Assembly (NCBI GenBank): GCA_947476465.1
Contig: CANJQN010000005.1
Location: 1 to 64,000, forward strand
Reading direction: 5' to 3'
DNA from: Comamonadaceae bacterium
GTDB lineage: Bacteria; Pseudomonadota; Gammaproteobacteria; Burkholderiales; Burkholderiaceae_C
Length of the DNA: 64,000 nucleotides
Below are positions 1-7,873 of the stretch, piece after piece. The notes under the pieces were generated by a model that was not told the DNA's origin, did no database searches, and worked only from the letters and a program-made list of their open reading frames with translations. The position numbers and the translations under genes were made by a program. How positions within the stretch are numbered: the stretch's first letter is position 1; every line of letters begins with the position of its first letter.

Positions 1-2
1 GG

Positions 3-116
3 TCGGGCCGCACACGCAACTGGACACCTGTCGGGGCAGTAACGCTCAACCCGGAACGCGCCTCGGTGGTCGCCATGCAATCCCAGCTCAAAGATATTCA
101 GCCGTTGGCTGCATGA
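3..116 (+). CDS. C-terminal end of an unrecognised protein (partial)
   Basis: An open frame enters from the left edge and stops at 114-116. The visible 37 residues end in LKDIQPLAA. Its stop overlaps the ATG of the next gene (ATGA at 113-116), which suggests translational coupling. I do not recognise a family, and the fragment may be part of the same mobile element as the two recombinases that follow. Confidence 0.3.
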   Translation, partial: SGRTRNWTPVGAVTLNPERASVVAMQSQLKDIQPLAA

Positions 117-619
117 CCGAGGCGACAACTACCTTGACGCGCGCCGGAGTCAAGGAAATCGCCAACCTTACTTGGGCGATGGTTGTGACTGCGGATGGCA
201 CATTGTCAGACCAGATTTTGCTGGAGAATTCAGCCTCAAAGGGCAGCTCTGGAAGATGCATTCCATTAAACAGTCAGCTCAAGCAGCACCTGCAGGCACT
301 GTTAAATAAAACAAAAGTCAAGAAGAACGTTGCCGATTTGCATTCTTTACAAGTTGTTCAGAGCGAACGGTCAAATCGAACCAGCCCCCAAGTGATTGTC
401 AATATGTTTAAGGGTTGGTACAAGCAGGCGGGTTTGATGGGCTGTTCTTCCCATAGCGGGCGACGCACATTCATTACGAATGCTGCAAGAAAGATTTCTA
501 CTGTGGGTGGTTCACTTAGGGATGTGCAGTGGCTTGCTGGTCACAGCAGTTTGCAGACTACCCAACGATATATTGATAGTGATAGTGAAGCCATGCGTAA
601 GGTGGTTAATCTTCTCTGA
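113..619 (+). CDS. Truncated tyrosine recombinase (integrase) catalytic domain
   Basis: The 168-residue product matches only the catalytic half of a tyrosine recombinase. I see the beta-hairpin lysine (SASKGSSGR), the HxxR box as HSGRRTF, LAGH, and the nucleophile in QRYI near the C-terminus. The N-terminal core-binding domain is absent. The first catalytic arginine, normally in a GLRxxEI context, is missing because the sequence reads RAGVKEIANLTW, as if two residues were lost. The natural-looking end (VVNLL, then stop) lies directly against the serine recombinase reading frame. It is probably an inactive remnant. The family call is firm; the inactivity is inference from the missing arginine. 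Confidence 0.75.
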   Translation: MTEATTTLTRAGVKEIANLTWAMVVTADGTLSDQILLENSASKGSSGRCIPLNSQLKQHLQALLNKTKVKKNVADLHSLQVVQSERSNRTSPQVIVNMFKGWYKQAGLMGCSSHSGRRTFITNAARKISTVGGSLRDVQWLAGHSSLQTTQRYIDSDSEAMRKVVNLL

Positions 620-2285
620 AATACTTCACATTTACACAAGAGTTTCCACTCTTGTTCAGGCTGACGAGGGTATGTCCTTGGAATTCCAGCGTGAGCTCGG
701 GATTAAAAGGGCTCAAGAGCTGAACTTTCAATCCAAAATATGGAATGAAGGCGGTAAGTCATCTAACCATGAAGAGTTAGACAAGCGTCCGATACTTTCT
801 CTGCTTTTCAACGAGATTAAGCGTGGTGCAGTCAAACATTTGTTTGTTTATGACCAGTCTCGCCTATCTCGCAACGATACTGTTTCGTCAATTTTCAGAA
901 TTGAGTGTGCTAAGCAGGGGGTGACCCTTTACAACAAAGAGGGCAAATACAACCTGAGTGATCACAATGATCATTTCATGAAGCAGATCCTGGACGCAGT
1001 TGGTCAATTCGACAATGCCCAGCGTGCAGAAAGAACACGCCTTGGAAAGCTAGCGAGGGTTCGGCAGGGGTACTGGCAAGGTGGTCCACCACCCTATGGA
1101 TATGAGCTCAAGAATCGTAAGCTGATCATCAACGAAGAAGAAGCAAAGTGGGTTCGCCTGATCTTTGAACGCTACGCCAATAAGGTGCCGACTCTCGACA
1201 TCAAAATCGAACTAGACCGCAATGGGGTGGAGCCACGTCGGAAGCGCGGCAACTGGACAATGGGTTCATTGCAGTCGCTGATGCGAAACACCCATTACAT
1301 CGGCTTTTACGACTTCAAGGACGGTAAGAGCGAGGAAGAAATTCGCATTGACTGCCCTCGAATCCTTACTTCAGAGTTGTGGAACCGCGTTAAGGCAACC
1401 CGTGACAAACACAGCGAACGACGAAGCAGCGAAAACCCAACCAAGCATTTCTACTTGCTGAAGCACATCCTTCGTTGCGCCCATTGCGGCACATGGCTTT
1501 CCGGCATCTATAGCGCCACCCAGACCAAGAATCACTACTATTGCCCCAAGAAAGAACGTGAATGGACCAAGCGCCCGATTGATGCCGAGGATAAATGGAA
1601 GCGCGGCAGGGTGTGTGAAATGACTCGATCTCTCAACATTGAACCGACTGACAAGCTGGTCTGGGATGCAGTTCTTGGCGCCCTTGAAAAAAGCTCGTTA
1701 ATGAAAGAATCGATCCGAAAAGAAATCACTGGGGCTGGTGGTCAGAAGTTGCAAGTCAGTGCCAAGGAAGCGAAGGCTAGAGATGGGAAGATTAAGCAGT
1801 TCCAGAAGCTGATCGCCAAGTTAGACGACAGCCTTGTCGAGCTTGAAACTGATAGGCTGATGGGTAATGTGACGCCAGCTCAGTACCCGAAAATCAAAGC
1901 AAAGATCACTGATGAGAAGATAAATGCTGAAGCAGAGATTGAACAAATCCAGCAGCTGATTTCCGGGGCGGAACAGCAAAAGAACTGGATTGACTGGGTC
2001 GGCAAGTTTCAAAATAAGATCGACAACTACCGTAACTTCACACCAGAGCAAAAGAAAGAGTTGCTCCAAGGTCTGCTGACCACGATAGACGTCCACTTGA
2101 TCGACAAGCAGACACACTGGCTTGAGATCAACTTCAAGGTTCCCCTTGTTGGCGACCAGTTGGTCTACAAGGACATCGCCCAAAAATCCAAGGGCTACAC
2201 GGTCAAAGAGGGCGGATCAGCCCTCATGATCGAGATGGCTTCCCGTCCTTACAGCAAAAAAAAACCATACGCGATAACAAGTTGA
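585..2285 (+). CDS. Large serine recombinase (start codon uncertain)
   Basis: Large serine recombinases integrate and excise mobile DNA. The resolvase domain begins HIYTRVST, with the catalytic serine encoded at 645-647 and a conserved DQSRLSRN arginine segment. A recombinase domain (PPPYGYEL) follows, then a zinc ribbon (LRCAHCGTW with later YYCP), then a long charged coiled coil and a C-terminal tail. The frame is open from 480, but there is no ATG before the catalytic serine except ones inside the overlapping integrase gene. The nearest candidates are GTG at 585 or 579 or TTG at 573, none with a ribosome-binding site. The in-frame ATG at 672 would delete the catalytic serine. The gene is AT-richer than the rest of the window, suggesting transfer. 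The original 5' end may have been replaced by the integrase end. Confidence 0.85.
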   Translation: MKPCVRWLIFSEILHIYTRVSTLVQADEGMSLEFQRELGIKRAQELNFQSKIWNEGGKSSNHEELDKRPILSLLFNEIKRGAVKHLFVYDQSRLSRNDTVSSIFRIECAKQGVTLYNKEGKYNLSDHNDHFMKQILDAVGQFDNAQRAERTRLGKLARVRQGYWQGGPPPYGYELKNRKLIINEEEAKWVRLIFERYANKVPTLDIKIELDRNGVEPRRKRGNWTMGSLQSLMRNTHYIGFYDFKDGKSEEEIRIDCPRILTSELWNRVKATRDKHSERRSSENPTKHFYLLKHILRCAHCGTWLSGIYSATQTKNHYYCPKKEREWTKRPIDAEDKWKRGRVCEMTRSLNIEPTDKLVWDAVLGALEKSSLMKESIRKEITGAGGQKLQVSAKEAKARDGKIKQFQKLIAKLDDSLVELETDRLMGNVTPAQYPKIKAKITDEKINAEAEIEQIQQLISGAEQQKNWIDWVGKFQNKIDNYRNFTPEQKKELLQGLLTTIDVHLIDKQTHWLEINFKVPLVGDQLVYKDIAQKSKGYTVKEGGSALMIEMASRPYSKKKPYAITS

Positions 2286-2372
2286 GTAAAGGTAAAAGCG
2301 ACACCAGTCCGCTACGGTGGAGTGAGGCGGAGAGGACCTCAGGGGGCGGGAAAAGCGCTTCTGACATCGGCG

Positions 2373-3638
2373 CTAGGTGGCAGCACGACCCTGATACGCT
2401 GAATGTGCCGAAAATGCTCCTGCAGCTAGCTCGATATCAGCGCGCGCAAGGCCCCCCTTCCGCGCGGCCTCTTGCCACCCGTCGACAGCTGACATCACCT
2501 CTTTGACAATCTGCTTGCCGCGCTCGGGGGTGAGTCCGTAGAAGGCAGTCGTGCGCAAGACGGTTTCGAGGTGGGGGCGGTTGTCTGAGTCGTCGATGTT
2601 CAGGACGTGTTCTGCCTTGTCGATGTTCGGGTTGACATCGAAGGCAGGCGCCAAGCGCCAGCCGTTTGCGCCGAGCACGAATCCGTGATTGCGCAGGTGG
2701 TCGTCTCGGTTCCCAACCGCCACATTGAACGCAACCCTGCGAAACAACTGCTCCAGGTCGGCGCGCGCGTGGGCTCCGTCGCCGTTGGCACGGAGAAACT
2801 GAGCCAACTCCAGGTAGCTCGTGCCCTCGCTCTGCTCCTTGCGAAGCAGGGTCATCGCAGAGGCATAGAACCGCCGGGCGCCGTTGATGCGGTCAAAGCG
2901 TTGCACGCAAAAAGTGTGGAACTCGCTGTTCAAGCGGACGGCCTTGGCGGGAGGCACATCGACTCCTGCCCTTTGGGCCAAGCCGTGCACAACATGCTCC
3001 CAGGCGCCGATGTCCCGGTCGTCATCACGCGCTGGGAATTTTCCAATCCACAGCGAGCCGTCCGCCTCAGTGAAATTGGCCTTTGGCCGGGCGCCCCCGA
3101 GGGAAGCGCCAGGTGCAACCAGTACGGCCAGCCACTTTCGAAGTGCATCGAGGTCGTCAATGCGGCGGCTGCTTAGCTGATACGCCACCGCCTCCAGCTC
3201 GCGCAACGTGGTGATGGGCGGTGCCGCCATCCTGTCGTTTCCAAGGAACTCATCGGTCCCTGCGAGCCGAAAGCGCAATGCGCCTTGCCGGGTGATGTCC
3301 TGGACCCCGATGAGGAAGTCCCAGGCGTAGAGCGCGCGCGGCGCGCGTTTCTCGTCCTTGGCTTGCAGCGCCTCCCGCCGTTTCATCAGCGTCTGACCCC
3401 ACCTGTCAGGCGAGGAGTCCAGAAAGATGCCGAAGTTGCCGAGCTCGGGCTTGGGAAAGAAGGGCGCGTCGTCCAGAGACAGGTTGGGGTCGAGCGCAAA
3501 GGCACGCGCGTCGCGTAGCCATGCGCGTTCGTAGTGGAACCGAATCTGGCCTCGGTCGTGAGCCAGTGCGCCCACCAGGCATGGTGGCCCCAGGTCGCAG
3601 TCAAGCCAAGCCTCGAGTGCGTTGCTCGGGTCGCTCAT
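2373..3638 (-). CDS. hipA: HipA-family serine/threonine kinase toxin
   Basis: HipA kinases phosphorylate cytoplasmic targets (glutamyl-tRNA synthetase in the E. coli type case) and are held inactive by HipB. The 421-residue product has the N-terminal HipA segment with PDRWG near residue 77, the GGARPK nucleotide-binding loop near 181, the catalytic NRDDHLRNHGF segment at about 310-320 and the metal-binding FDVNPN at about 333. All expected kinase residues appear present. It overlaps the upstream antitoxin gene by 4 nt (ATGA), so the two are translationally coupled. The gene converges on the serine recombinase. The substrate is unknown. Confidence 0.9.
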   Translation of the reverse strand: MSDPSNALEAWLDCDLGPPCLVGALAHDRGQIRFHYERAWLRDARAFALDPNLSLDDAPFFPKPELGNFGIFLDSSPDRWGQTLMKRREALQAKDEKRAPRALYAWDFLIGVQDITRQGALRFRLAGTDEFLGNDRMAAPPITTLRELEAVAYQLSSRRIDDLDALRKWLAVLVAPGASLGGARPKANFTEADGSLWIGKFPARDDDRDIGAWEHVVHGLAQRAGVDVPPAKAVRLNSEFHTFCVQRFDRINGARRFYASAMTLLRKEQSEGTSYLELAQFLRANGDGAHARADLEQLFRRVAFNVAVGNRDDHLRNHGFVLGANGWRLAPAFDVNPNIDKAEHVLNIDDSDNRPHLETVLRTTAFYGLTPERGKQIVKEVMSAVDGWQEAARKGGLARADIELAAGAFSAHSAYQGRAAT

Positions 3639-4012
3639 GACAGGCTCCCTGTGCCGTCCGCGGGCTTCACAGGAGCCTGTGTCGGACTGCCTGCGCTGCG
3701 CCGGCGCCGCGATGCTGATGGGTCCCCTTCGAGCGCGAGGTCCTGCAGCTTGCGACCTACCTTGTCGTCAGCCGCCAGTGCATTGATGTCGGCTTCCAGC
3801 CCGAGGACCGCCATCACTCGCAGGTACGTCCCCAGAGTTGCTCCCGGGTCTCCAGCCTCGACCTTGTAGAGGGACGTGCGGGAGATACCGGCCCGCTGAG
3901 CGACGACCGCGTTGCTCAGTTTGCGGCGCATTCGTGCTAGCTTGAGCCGCTCTCCTAGCCCGGAAAGCAGCCTTTGCTCCTGAGGAAAGATGACAGGTGG
4001 CTTGCGCGGCAT
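3635..4012 (-). CDS. hipB: HipB-like XRE-family antitoxin/repressor
   Basis: This 125-residue protein has one helix-turn-helix of the Cro/C1 type at roughly residues 18-70 (RMRRKLSNAVVAQRAGIS, then SLYKVEAGDP). The C-terminal tail is basic and proline-rich. It is the first gene of a two-gene operon with hipA. HipB proteins both bind the toxin and repress their own promoter. An inverted repeat begins only 3 nt before its start codon, exactly where an autoregulatory operator is expected. Confidence 0.9.
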   Translation of the reverse strand: MPRKPPVIFPQEQRLLSGLGERLKLARMRRKLSNAVVAQRAGISRTSLYKVEAGDPGATLGTYLRVMAVLGLEADINALAADDKVGRKLQDLALEGDPSASRRRRSAGSPTQAPVKPADGTGSLS

Positions 4013-4014
4013 TC

Positions 4015-4056
4015 CGCTATTTTAGACACGGAGGCCGCTATTTGTCCAAAATAGCG
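4015..4056. promoter_or_regulatory. Inverted-repeat operator upstream of hipBA
   Basis: CGCTATTTTAGACA at 4015-4028 is repeated in inverse orientation as TGTCCAAAATAGCG at 4043-4056, with one mismatch over 14 positions. A third half-site, CGCTATTTGTCCA, lies at 4036-4048. The arms are AT-rich in a GC-rich background and sit against the hipB start. This is a likely HipB operator overlapping the promoter. No binding evidence can be read from sequence. Confidence 0.75.
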
Positions 4057-4132
4057 AATATGAAAGGCGCTGATCATCCCCATCGGCGCCGGGGCGCACC
4101 TGCAATCTCAACTTGTGTGGGGCCTGTGTCGT

Positions 4133-4195
4133 CATTATTTCCTAGCCAGGGAAAACACGATATCCTAGCCGACGTAACGCATTATTTCCTAGCCA
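4133..4195. repeat. Tandem direct repeats in front of the Fic gene
   Basis: CATTATTTCCTAGCCA occurs perfectly at 4133-4148 and again at 4180-4195, 47 nt apart. A shortened copy, TATCCTAGCC, lies between them at 4161-4170. The block ends 10 nt before the GTG start of the Fic protein. The position suggests operator sites, perhaps for that protein's own N-terminal winged-helix-like region; this is inference. The rest of the 4013-4205 gap holds the HipB operator and no gene. Confidence 0.6.
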
Positions 4196-4205
4196 ACAAG
4201 CTCCT

Positions 4206-5768
4206 GTGGCCACTGCCAACACCCCTTCCCAACGCCGGCTGGCGGACGCATTGCAGGCCCTCAAAACCCTGCAGGACCAGGCGCGGCACGTTCTGCGCTC
4301 GGACGACCTCAGCAGGCTTGAGCGCGAGGCGCTGCTGCGGGCGGGCTACCTGCGGCCGATCATCAAGGGTTGGTACATGCCCTCAGGGCCGGACGAGCAG
4401 GACGGCGATTCAACCGCCTGGTACGCCTGCGCGAACGACTTTGTCGCGCGCTATGCCGAGGAGCGGTTCGCGGATCGGTGGTGCGTCTCGGCCGATCACT
4501 CGATCCGCGTGCACGTCGGCAATACGAGCTTGCCGCCACAGCTCGTCCTGAATGCGCCCGAGGGCCAGAACTCGGTGATCAGCTTGCCGGCTGGGCATTC
4601 GATCCTGGATTACCGGGCAAAGGATTTTCCGCAGGCGCATCACCGCACGATGGTGGCCGGGCTGCGCGTCATGACGCTCGAGCACGCGCTCACCCGCGTT
4701 TCTGAATCGTTCTTTCGCTCGTACGCCAGAGACGCCCAGATCGCCCTTCTGGGCATGCGTGACACCAGCGATCTGGTGCGCCAGCTCCTGGACGGCGGTC
4801 GCAGTGTGGTCGCAGGCCGCTTGGCCGGCGCATTGCGGGCCTGCGGACAAGACGATCTGGCCGACCATGTCGTGGGAACCATGCGGGGAATGGGCCACGC
4901 GGTCGTGGAGACCAACCCGTTCGCAGACCCGGTGCCAGCGCTGGGTACAGTCCGCGGCGAATCCCCCTACGTCACCCGCCTGCGGCTCATGTGGGCGGCG
5001 ATGCGCGACGAGGTCATCGCAAGCTTCCCTGCGGAACCTGGCCTGCCCGCGGACACGGCAGCCTATATGGCGGCCGTGCGGGACACGTATGTGCGTGACG
5101 CCTACAACTCGCTGTCAATCGAGGGCTACCGCGTCACAAACGCGTTGATCGAACGGGTGGCGTCGGGCAACTGGGATCCGCAGCACACGCAGGCCGACCA
5201 GATGTCGAAAGACGCCATGGCGGCTCGCGGGTACTTCCTGGCGCGCCAGCACGTCGAAAGATCGATCCAAAAAATCCTGCAGGGCGAAAATGCGGGTCGC
5301 GTCGTCGCGCAGGACCACCGTCAGTGGTTTCGCGAGCTCTTTGCGCCGAGCGTTGACGCCAAGCTTCTCAAGCCTTCAGACCTTGCTGGCTACCGTGCTC
5401 ACCAGGTCTTCATCAGAAATGCCGCGCACGTGCCGCCTCCGAACGAAGCGGTGCGCGACATGATGCCGGCCTTGTTTGAGTTGCTCGAATCCGAGCCGCA
5501 CGCAGCGGCGCGCGCGGTGCTGGGGCACTTTGGCTTTGTCTTCACGCACCCCTATCGGGACGGCAACGGCCGGATCGGCCGCTTCTTCATGAATGCCATG
5601 CTGGCCTCGGGCGGTTATCCCTGGACGGTGATCGAGGTCGCGCATCGACCGCACTACATGCAGGCGCTCAACGCTGCCAGCTCAGAAGGCGACATCGGTC
5701 CCCTCGCCAGGTTCGTGGCGTCGAGCCTGCGCCACGAAGTGGAGCGAGGGGCAGGTAAGACCGGATAG
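4206..5768 (+). CDS. Fic-domain protein with AbiEi-like N-terminal region
   Basis: Fic enzymes transfer AMP (or related groups) to target proteins. The C-terminal half carries the full Fic loop HPYRDGNGRIGR at about residues 448-459. Before it, SLSIEG at about 302-307 fits the class II inhibitory motif (S/T)xxxE(G/N), so the enzyme is probably self-inhibited by its own alpha-helix. The N-terminal ~200 residues (helical start, then GYLRPIIKGWYMPSG and a strand-rich segment) resemble the DNA-binding AbiEi antitoxin/regulator fold; this part is a weaker call. Length 520 residues. It starts with GTG at 4206, and there is no strong ribosome-binding site. It stands alone, divergent from hipBA. It could be a one-gene toxin/regulator or a housekeeping AMPylator. 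Confidence 0.85.
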   Translation: MATANTPSQRRLADALQALKTLQDQARHVLRSDDLSRLEREALLRAGYLRPIIKGWYMPSGPDEQDGDSTAWYACANDFVARYAEERFADRWCVSADHSIRVHVGNTSLPPQLVLNAPEGQNSVISLPAGHSILDYRAKDFPQAHHRTMVAGLRVMTLEHALTRVSESFFRSYARDAQIALLGMRDTSDLVRQLLDGGRSVVAGRLAGALRACGQDDLADHVVGTMRGMGHAVVETNPFADPVPALGTVRGESPYVTRLRLMWAAMRDEVIASFPAEPGLPADTAAYMAAVRDTYVRDAYNSLSIEGYRVTNALIERVASGNWDPQHTQADQMSKDAMAARGYFLARQHVERSIQKILQGENAGRVVAQDHRQWFRELFAPSVDAKLLKPSDLAGYRAHQVFIRNAAHVPPPNEAVRDMMPALFELLESEPHAAARAVLGHFGFVFTHPYRDGNGRIGRFFMNAMLASGGYPWTVIEVAHRPHYMQALNAASSEGDIGPLARFVASSLRHEVERGAGKTG

Positions 5769-5792
5769 CGATCTGTCCATCCCCACGGCTAA

Positions 5793-6308
5793 TGCGGCAA
5801 GATGCGCGATCAAATTTCGGATTGACGAATGGCAAACGATCAAACTCCCACGGTCGCTCTGGCGACCGACGTGCCTGTCCGAGTCAAGCCGTCCATTTAC
5901 CCGGAGCCCTTCGCGACCATGGTCTCCGGGCGCGTCAAGCGGGCCCTGGGCAACCACTTCGGCTTGCGCAACTTCGGCGTCAACCTCACCACCCTCGGCC
6001 CTGGGGCCATCTCCGCCTTGCGGCATGCGCACTCAAAACAGGACGAGTTCGTCTACGTCGTGTCCGGGCGCGTCTGGCTGGAATGCGACACGGGAACATG
6101 GGAGCTCGGGCCAGGGATGTGCGCCGGGTTTCCATCCGGGACCGGCAATGCGCACCGCTTCGTGAACCGCTCACAAAAGGAGGCCACCTATCTGGAGGTG
6201 GGCGACAGGACGCCGGGCGACGACGCCACCTATCCAGACGACGACCTCGTGGCGCAGATGGTCGAAGGCGCGTGGGCCTTCTTTCACAAGGACGGGCGGC
6301 CGTATTGA
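5793..6308 (+). repeat. 516-nt duplicated segment, copy 1 (cupin gene and leader)
   Basis: Homology begins at TGCGGCAAGATGCGC (5793) and ends at the stop codon of the cupin gene. Copy 2 at 36225-36740 has the same length, the same start string and the same orientation. By my count the encoded proteins differ at about 16 of 159 positions. The sequences diverge immediately outside these limits. Confidence 0.85.
5829..6308 (+). CDS. Small cupin-domain protein (copy 1)
   Basis: A 159-residue single-domain cupin. The first cupin motif is visible as RHAHSKQDEFVYVVSGRVWLE, giving the usual metal-binding His-His-Glu set, and the second motif is SGTGNAHRFVN. Proteins of this size are often small dioxygenases, isomerases or sensors; the substrate is unknown. 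Copy 2 lies at 36261. Start ATG at 5829 follows the leader region shared by both copies. Its neighbours are the Fic protein upstream and a LysR regulator downstream. Confidence 0.85.
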   Translation: MANDQTPTVALATDVPVRVKPSIYPEPFATMVSGRVKRALGNHFGLRNFGVNLTTLGPGAISALRHAHSKQDEFVYVVSGRVWLECDTGTWELGPGMCAGFPSGTGNAHRFVNRSQKEATYLEVGDRTPGDDATYPDDDLVAQMVEGAWAFFHKDGRPY

Positions 6309-6424
6309 TACTCCGTGTGTCGTCTTCGATGCGCAAGGAGCCGATGGTGAGTCTGCTACATTCATTTGGGCGACCCTGCCCGTCACCCGCAAAGTGTCCG
6401 AAGAAACCGGCGCCGCGCTAGTCA

Positions 6425-7366
6425 ATGAATCTCAAGAATCTGCGTTACTTCGCGACGTTGGCGGAAGAGTTGCATTTCGGCCGCGCTGCGGCGCGCCACA
6501 ACATCACGCAATCGCCGCTCAGCGTGGGAATCCGGCAGCTCGAAGACGAGTTGGGCTTTCGCCTGTTCGAGCGCGATAGCAAGCATGTTGCACTAACCGC
6601 CACGGGCCAAGCCTTCCTGCGCGTGGCGCAGGAACTGCTGAACCACTCCGAACGCGCCGTGCAATTTGGCAATGCCCTGGCCAAGGGCCGCGCCGGACAC
6701 CTCGACATCGGATTCACCAGCGCAATGGTGTTTCGCGGTCTGGGCGACATCATCTCGAACTTCGAAAACGCTTGCCCAGACGTCGACTTTTCCCTGCACG
6801 AGACCTCGTCGCAGGAACAGAAGCGGCTCGTTCGTGCTGGCCGGCTCGACGTTGCCTTCATCACGGTCAGCGATGCCAGCGACACCCGACCGAATCAAGG
6901 CTTCGGCAATATGCTGGTTTGCCAGGAACGCTTCATCGCCTGCCTGCCGATCAGCCATAAGCTGGCGCGCGCGCGCAGTGTCGATCTGGCCGCGCTCAGC
7001 GACGAACGCTTCATCATGTTTGCGCGCGCCGCCTCCCCGGGGCACTACGACCAGTTCATCAGCATGTGCGCGGCGGCCGGCTTCCATCCAAACATCGGCC
7101 TGGAGGTGCGGCAGTTCCTCACGGCCGCGGCACTGGCCGGAAACGGCCTGGGGGTGTCGGTCGTGCCCGAGTCGATCGGCCGTTCCTGCATGCCGGGCGT
7201 GGCGTTCGTGCCGCTGAAGAAAAGCCCGATCCAACCCTCTGCTTACCTCATATGGGATGTGAACCGCACCACGCCCGGACTGGTTGCATTCGTCGACACC
7301 GTCAAGGGGTTTCTCGCAGCAACATCGGCCGCGCCGACGATGCACGAAAGGGATCGACGAAGTTAA
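6425..7366 (+). CDS. LysR-type transcriptional regulator
   Basis: The N-terminal winged helix-turn-helix is typical: NLRYFATLAEELHFGRAAAR, then SPLSVGIRQLEDELGFRLFER. It is followed by a linker helix and a substrate-binding domain beginning LDIGFTSAMVFRGLG. Length (313) is normal. LysR regulators bind a small molecule and usually activate an adjacent operon. Here the next gene lies 37 nt downstream in the same direction, and its promoter element begins inside the last codons of this gene. A near-identical element lies before the uptake operon at 22238, so this regulator may control both. The start ATG at 6425 has no strong ribosome-binding site. Confidence 0.93.
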   Translation: MNLKNLRYFATLAEELHFGRAAARHNITQSPLSVGIRQLEDELGFRLFERDSKHVALTATGQAFLRVAQELLNHSERAVQFGNALAKGRAGHLDIGFTSAMVFRGLGDIISNFENACPDVDFSLHETSSQEQKRLVRAGRLDVAFITVSDASDTRPNQGFGNMLVCQERFIACLPISHKLARARSVDLAALSDERFIMFARAASPGHYDQFISMCAAAGFHPNIGLEVRQFLTAAALAGNGLGVSVVPESIGRSCMPGVAFVPLKKSPIQPSAYLIWDVNRTTPGLVAFVDTVKGFLAATSAAPTMHERDRRS

Positions 7367-7404
7367 AAATGGCATTGGACTGCGCTTTGCGCCGCCGCAA
7401 CAAT
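7361..7404 (+). promoter_or_regulatory. Promoter element shared with 22137 (copy 1)
   Basis: From 7361 to 7387 this sequence matches 22137-22163 at 25 of 27 positions. The shared core CATTGGACTGCGCTT contains a -35-like TTGGAC at 7375-7380. In this copy the best -10 is AACAAT at 7399-7404, after an 18-nt spacer. Transcription would then start near 7411, almost at the coding start, so the message could be leaderless. The element overlaps the stop codon of the LysR gene. Confidence 0.6.
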
Positions 7405-7873
7405 GGCCTGCATGAGCGCTGACAGGCAACTCCAGGAATCGGTCGACCGGCTGCGCGCAAAGATCGGCACGCGGATCAAGGACCATGGATCCGGCGCAGT
7501 CGACAGGGTTTCCGTACGGCGTTTCCGCGAGGCCCTCGGGCTGGTCCCCGACCCAGACCTGGGCGTGCCTGTGATGATGGTCGCGCATCTCCTGCGCGCC
7601 GATGCCGATGTCACACGCGACCAGCGCCCCAGCGAATCCGTCGACGACATGCTGGCCGACCCGGTCAATGGCGGCACTGAAGCCGAGTTCGCGCGGCCTC
7701 TGATTCTGGACGAGGTGATTCGCGGCGAAATGTTTCTGGCCGACGCATTCCTGCGCGAAGGCAAGGCAGGGGCGATGGCCGTCGTGGTCACGGTCTCCCG
7801 CTACACCGATTCACAACAGCGTGAAGTGGCCAACTTGCGCTCCACCATGATCTACCGGGGGGTCAAGGCATGA
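7403..7873 (+). CDS. MaoC-type dehydratase, N-terminal-like subunit
   Basis: A 156-residue hot-dog protein of the MaoC_dehydrat_N (FAS1-like dehydratase) type: LDEVIRGEMFLADAFLREGKAG, then VVVTVSRYTDSQQREVANLRSTMIYR. On its own it lacks the DxxxH hydratase motif, which the next gene supplies, so the two probably form a heteromeric enoyl-CoA hydratase. It overlaps the next gene by 4 nt (ATGA). The start is ATG 7403 or ATG 7412; neither has a ribosome-binding site. It is the first gene of the forward catabolic operon ending at 12198. Confidence 0.8.
   Translation: MACMSADRQLQESVDRLRAKIGTRIKDHGSGAVDRVSVRRFREALGLVPDPDLGVPVMMVAHLLRADADVTRDQRPSESVDDMLADPVNGGTEAEFARPLILDEVIRGEMFLADAFLREGKAGAMAVVVTVSRYTDSQQREVANLRSTMIYRGVKA

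Noticed and set aside
2282..2506. A 74-codon frame starting TTG at the recombinase stop
   Set aside because: It runs into the 3' end of hipA on the opposite strand, has no family features, and the start is weak.
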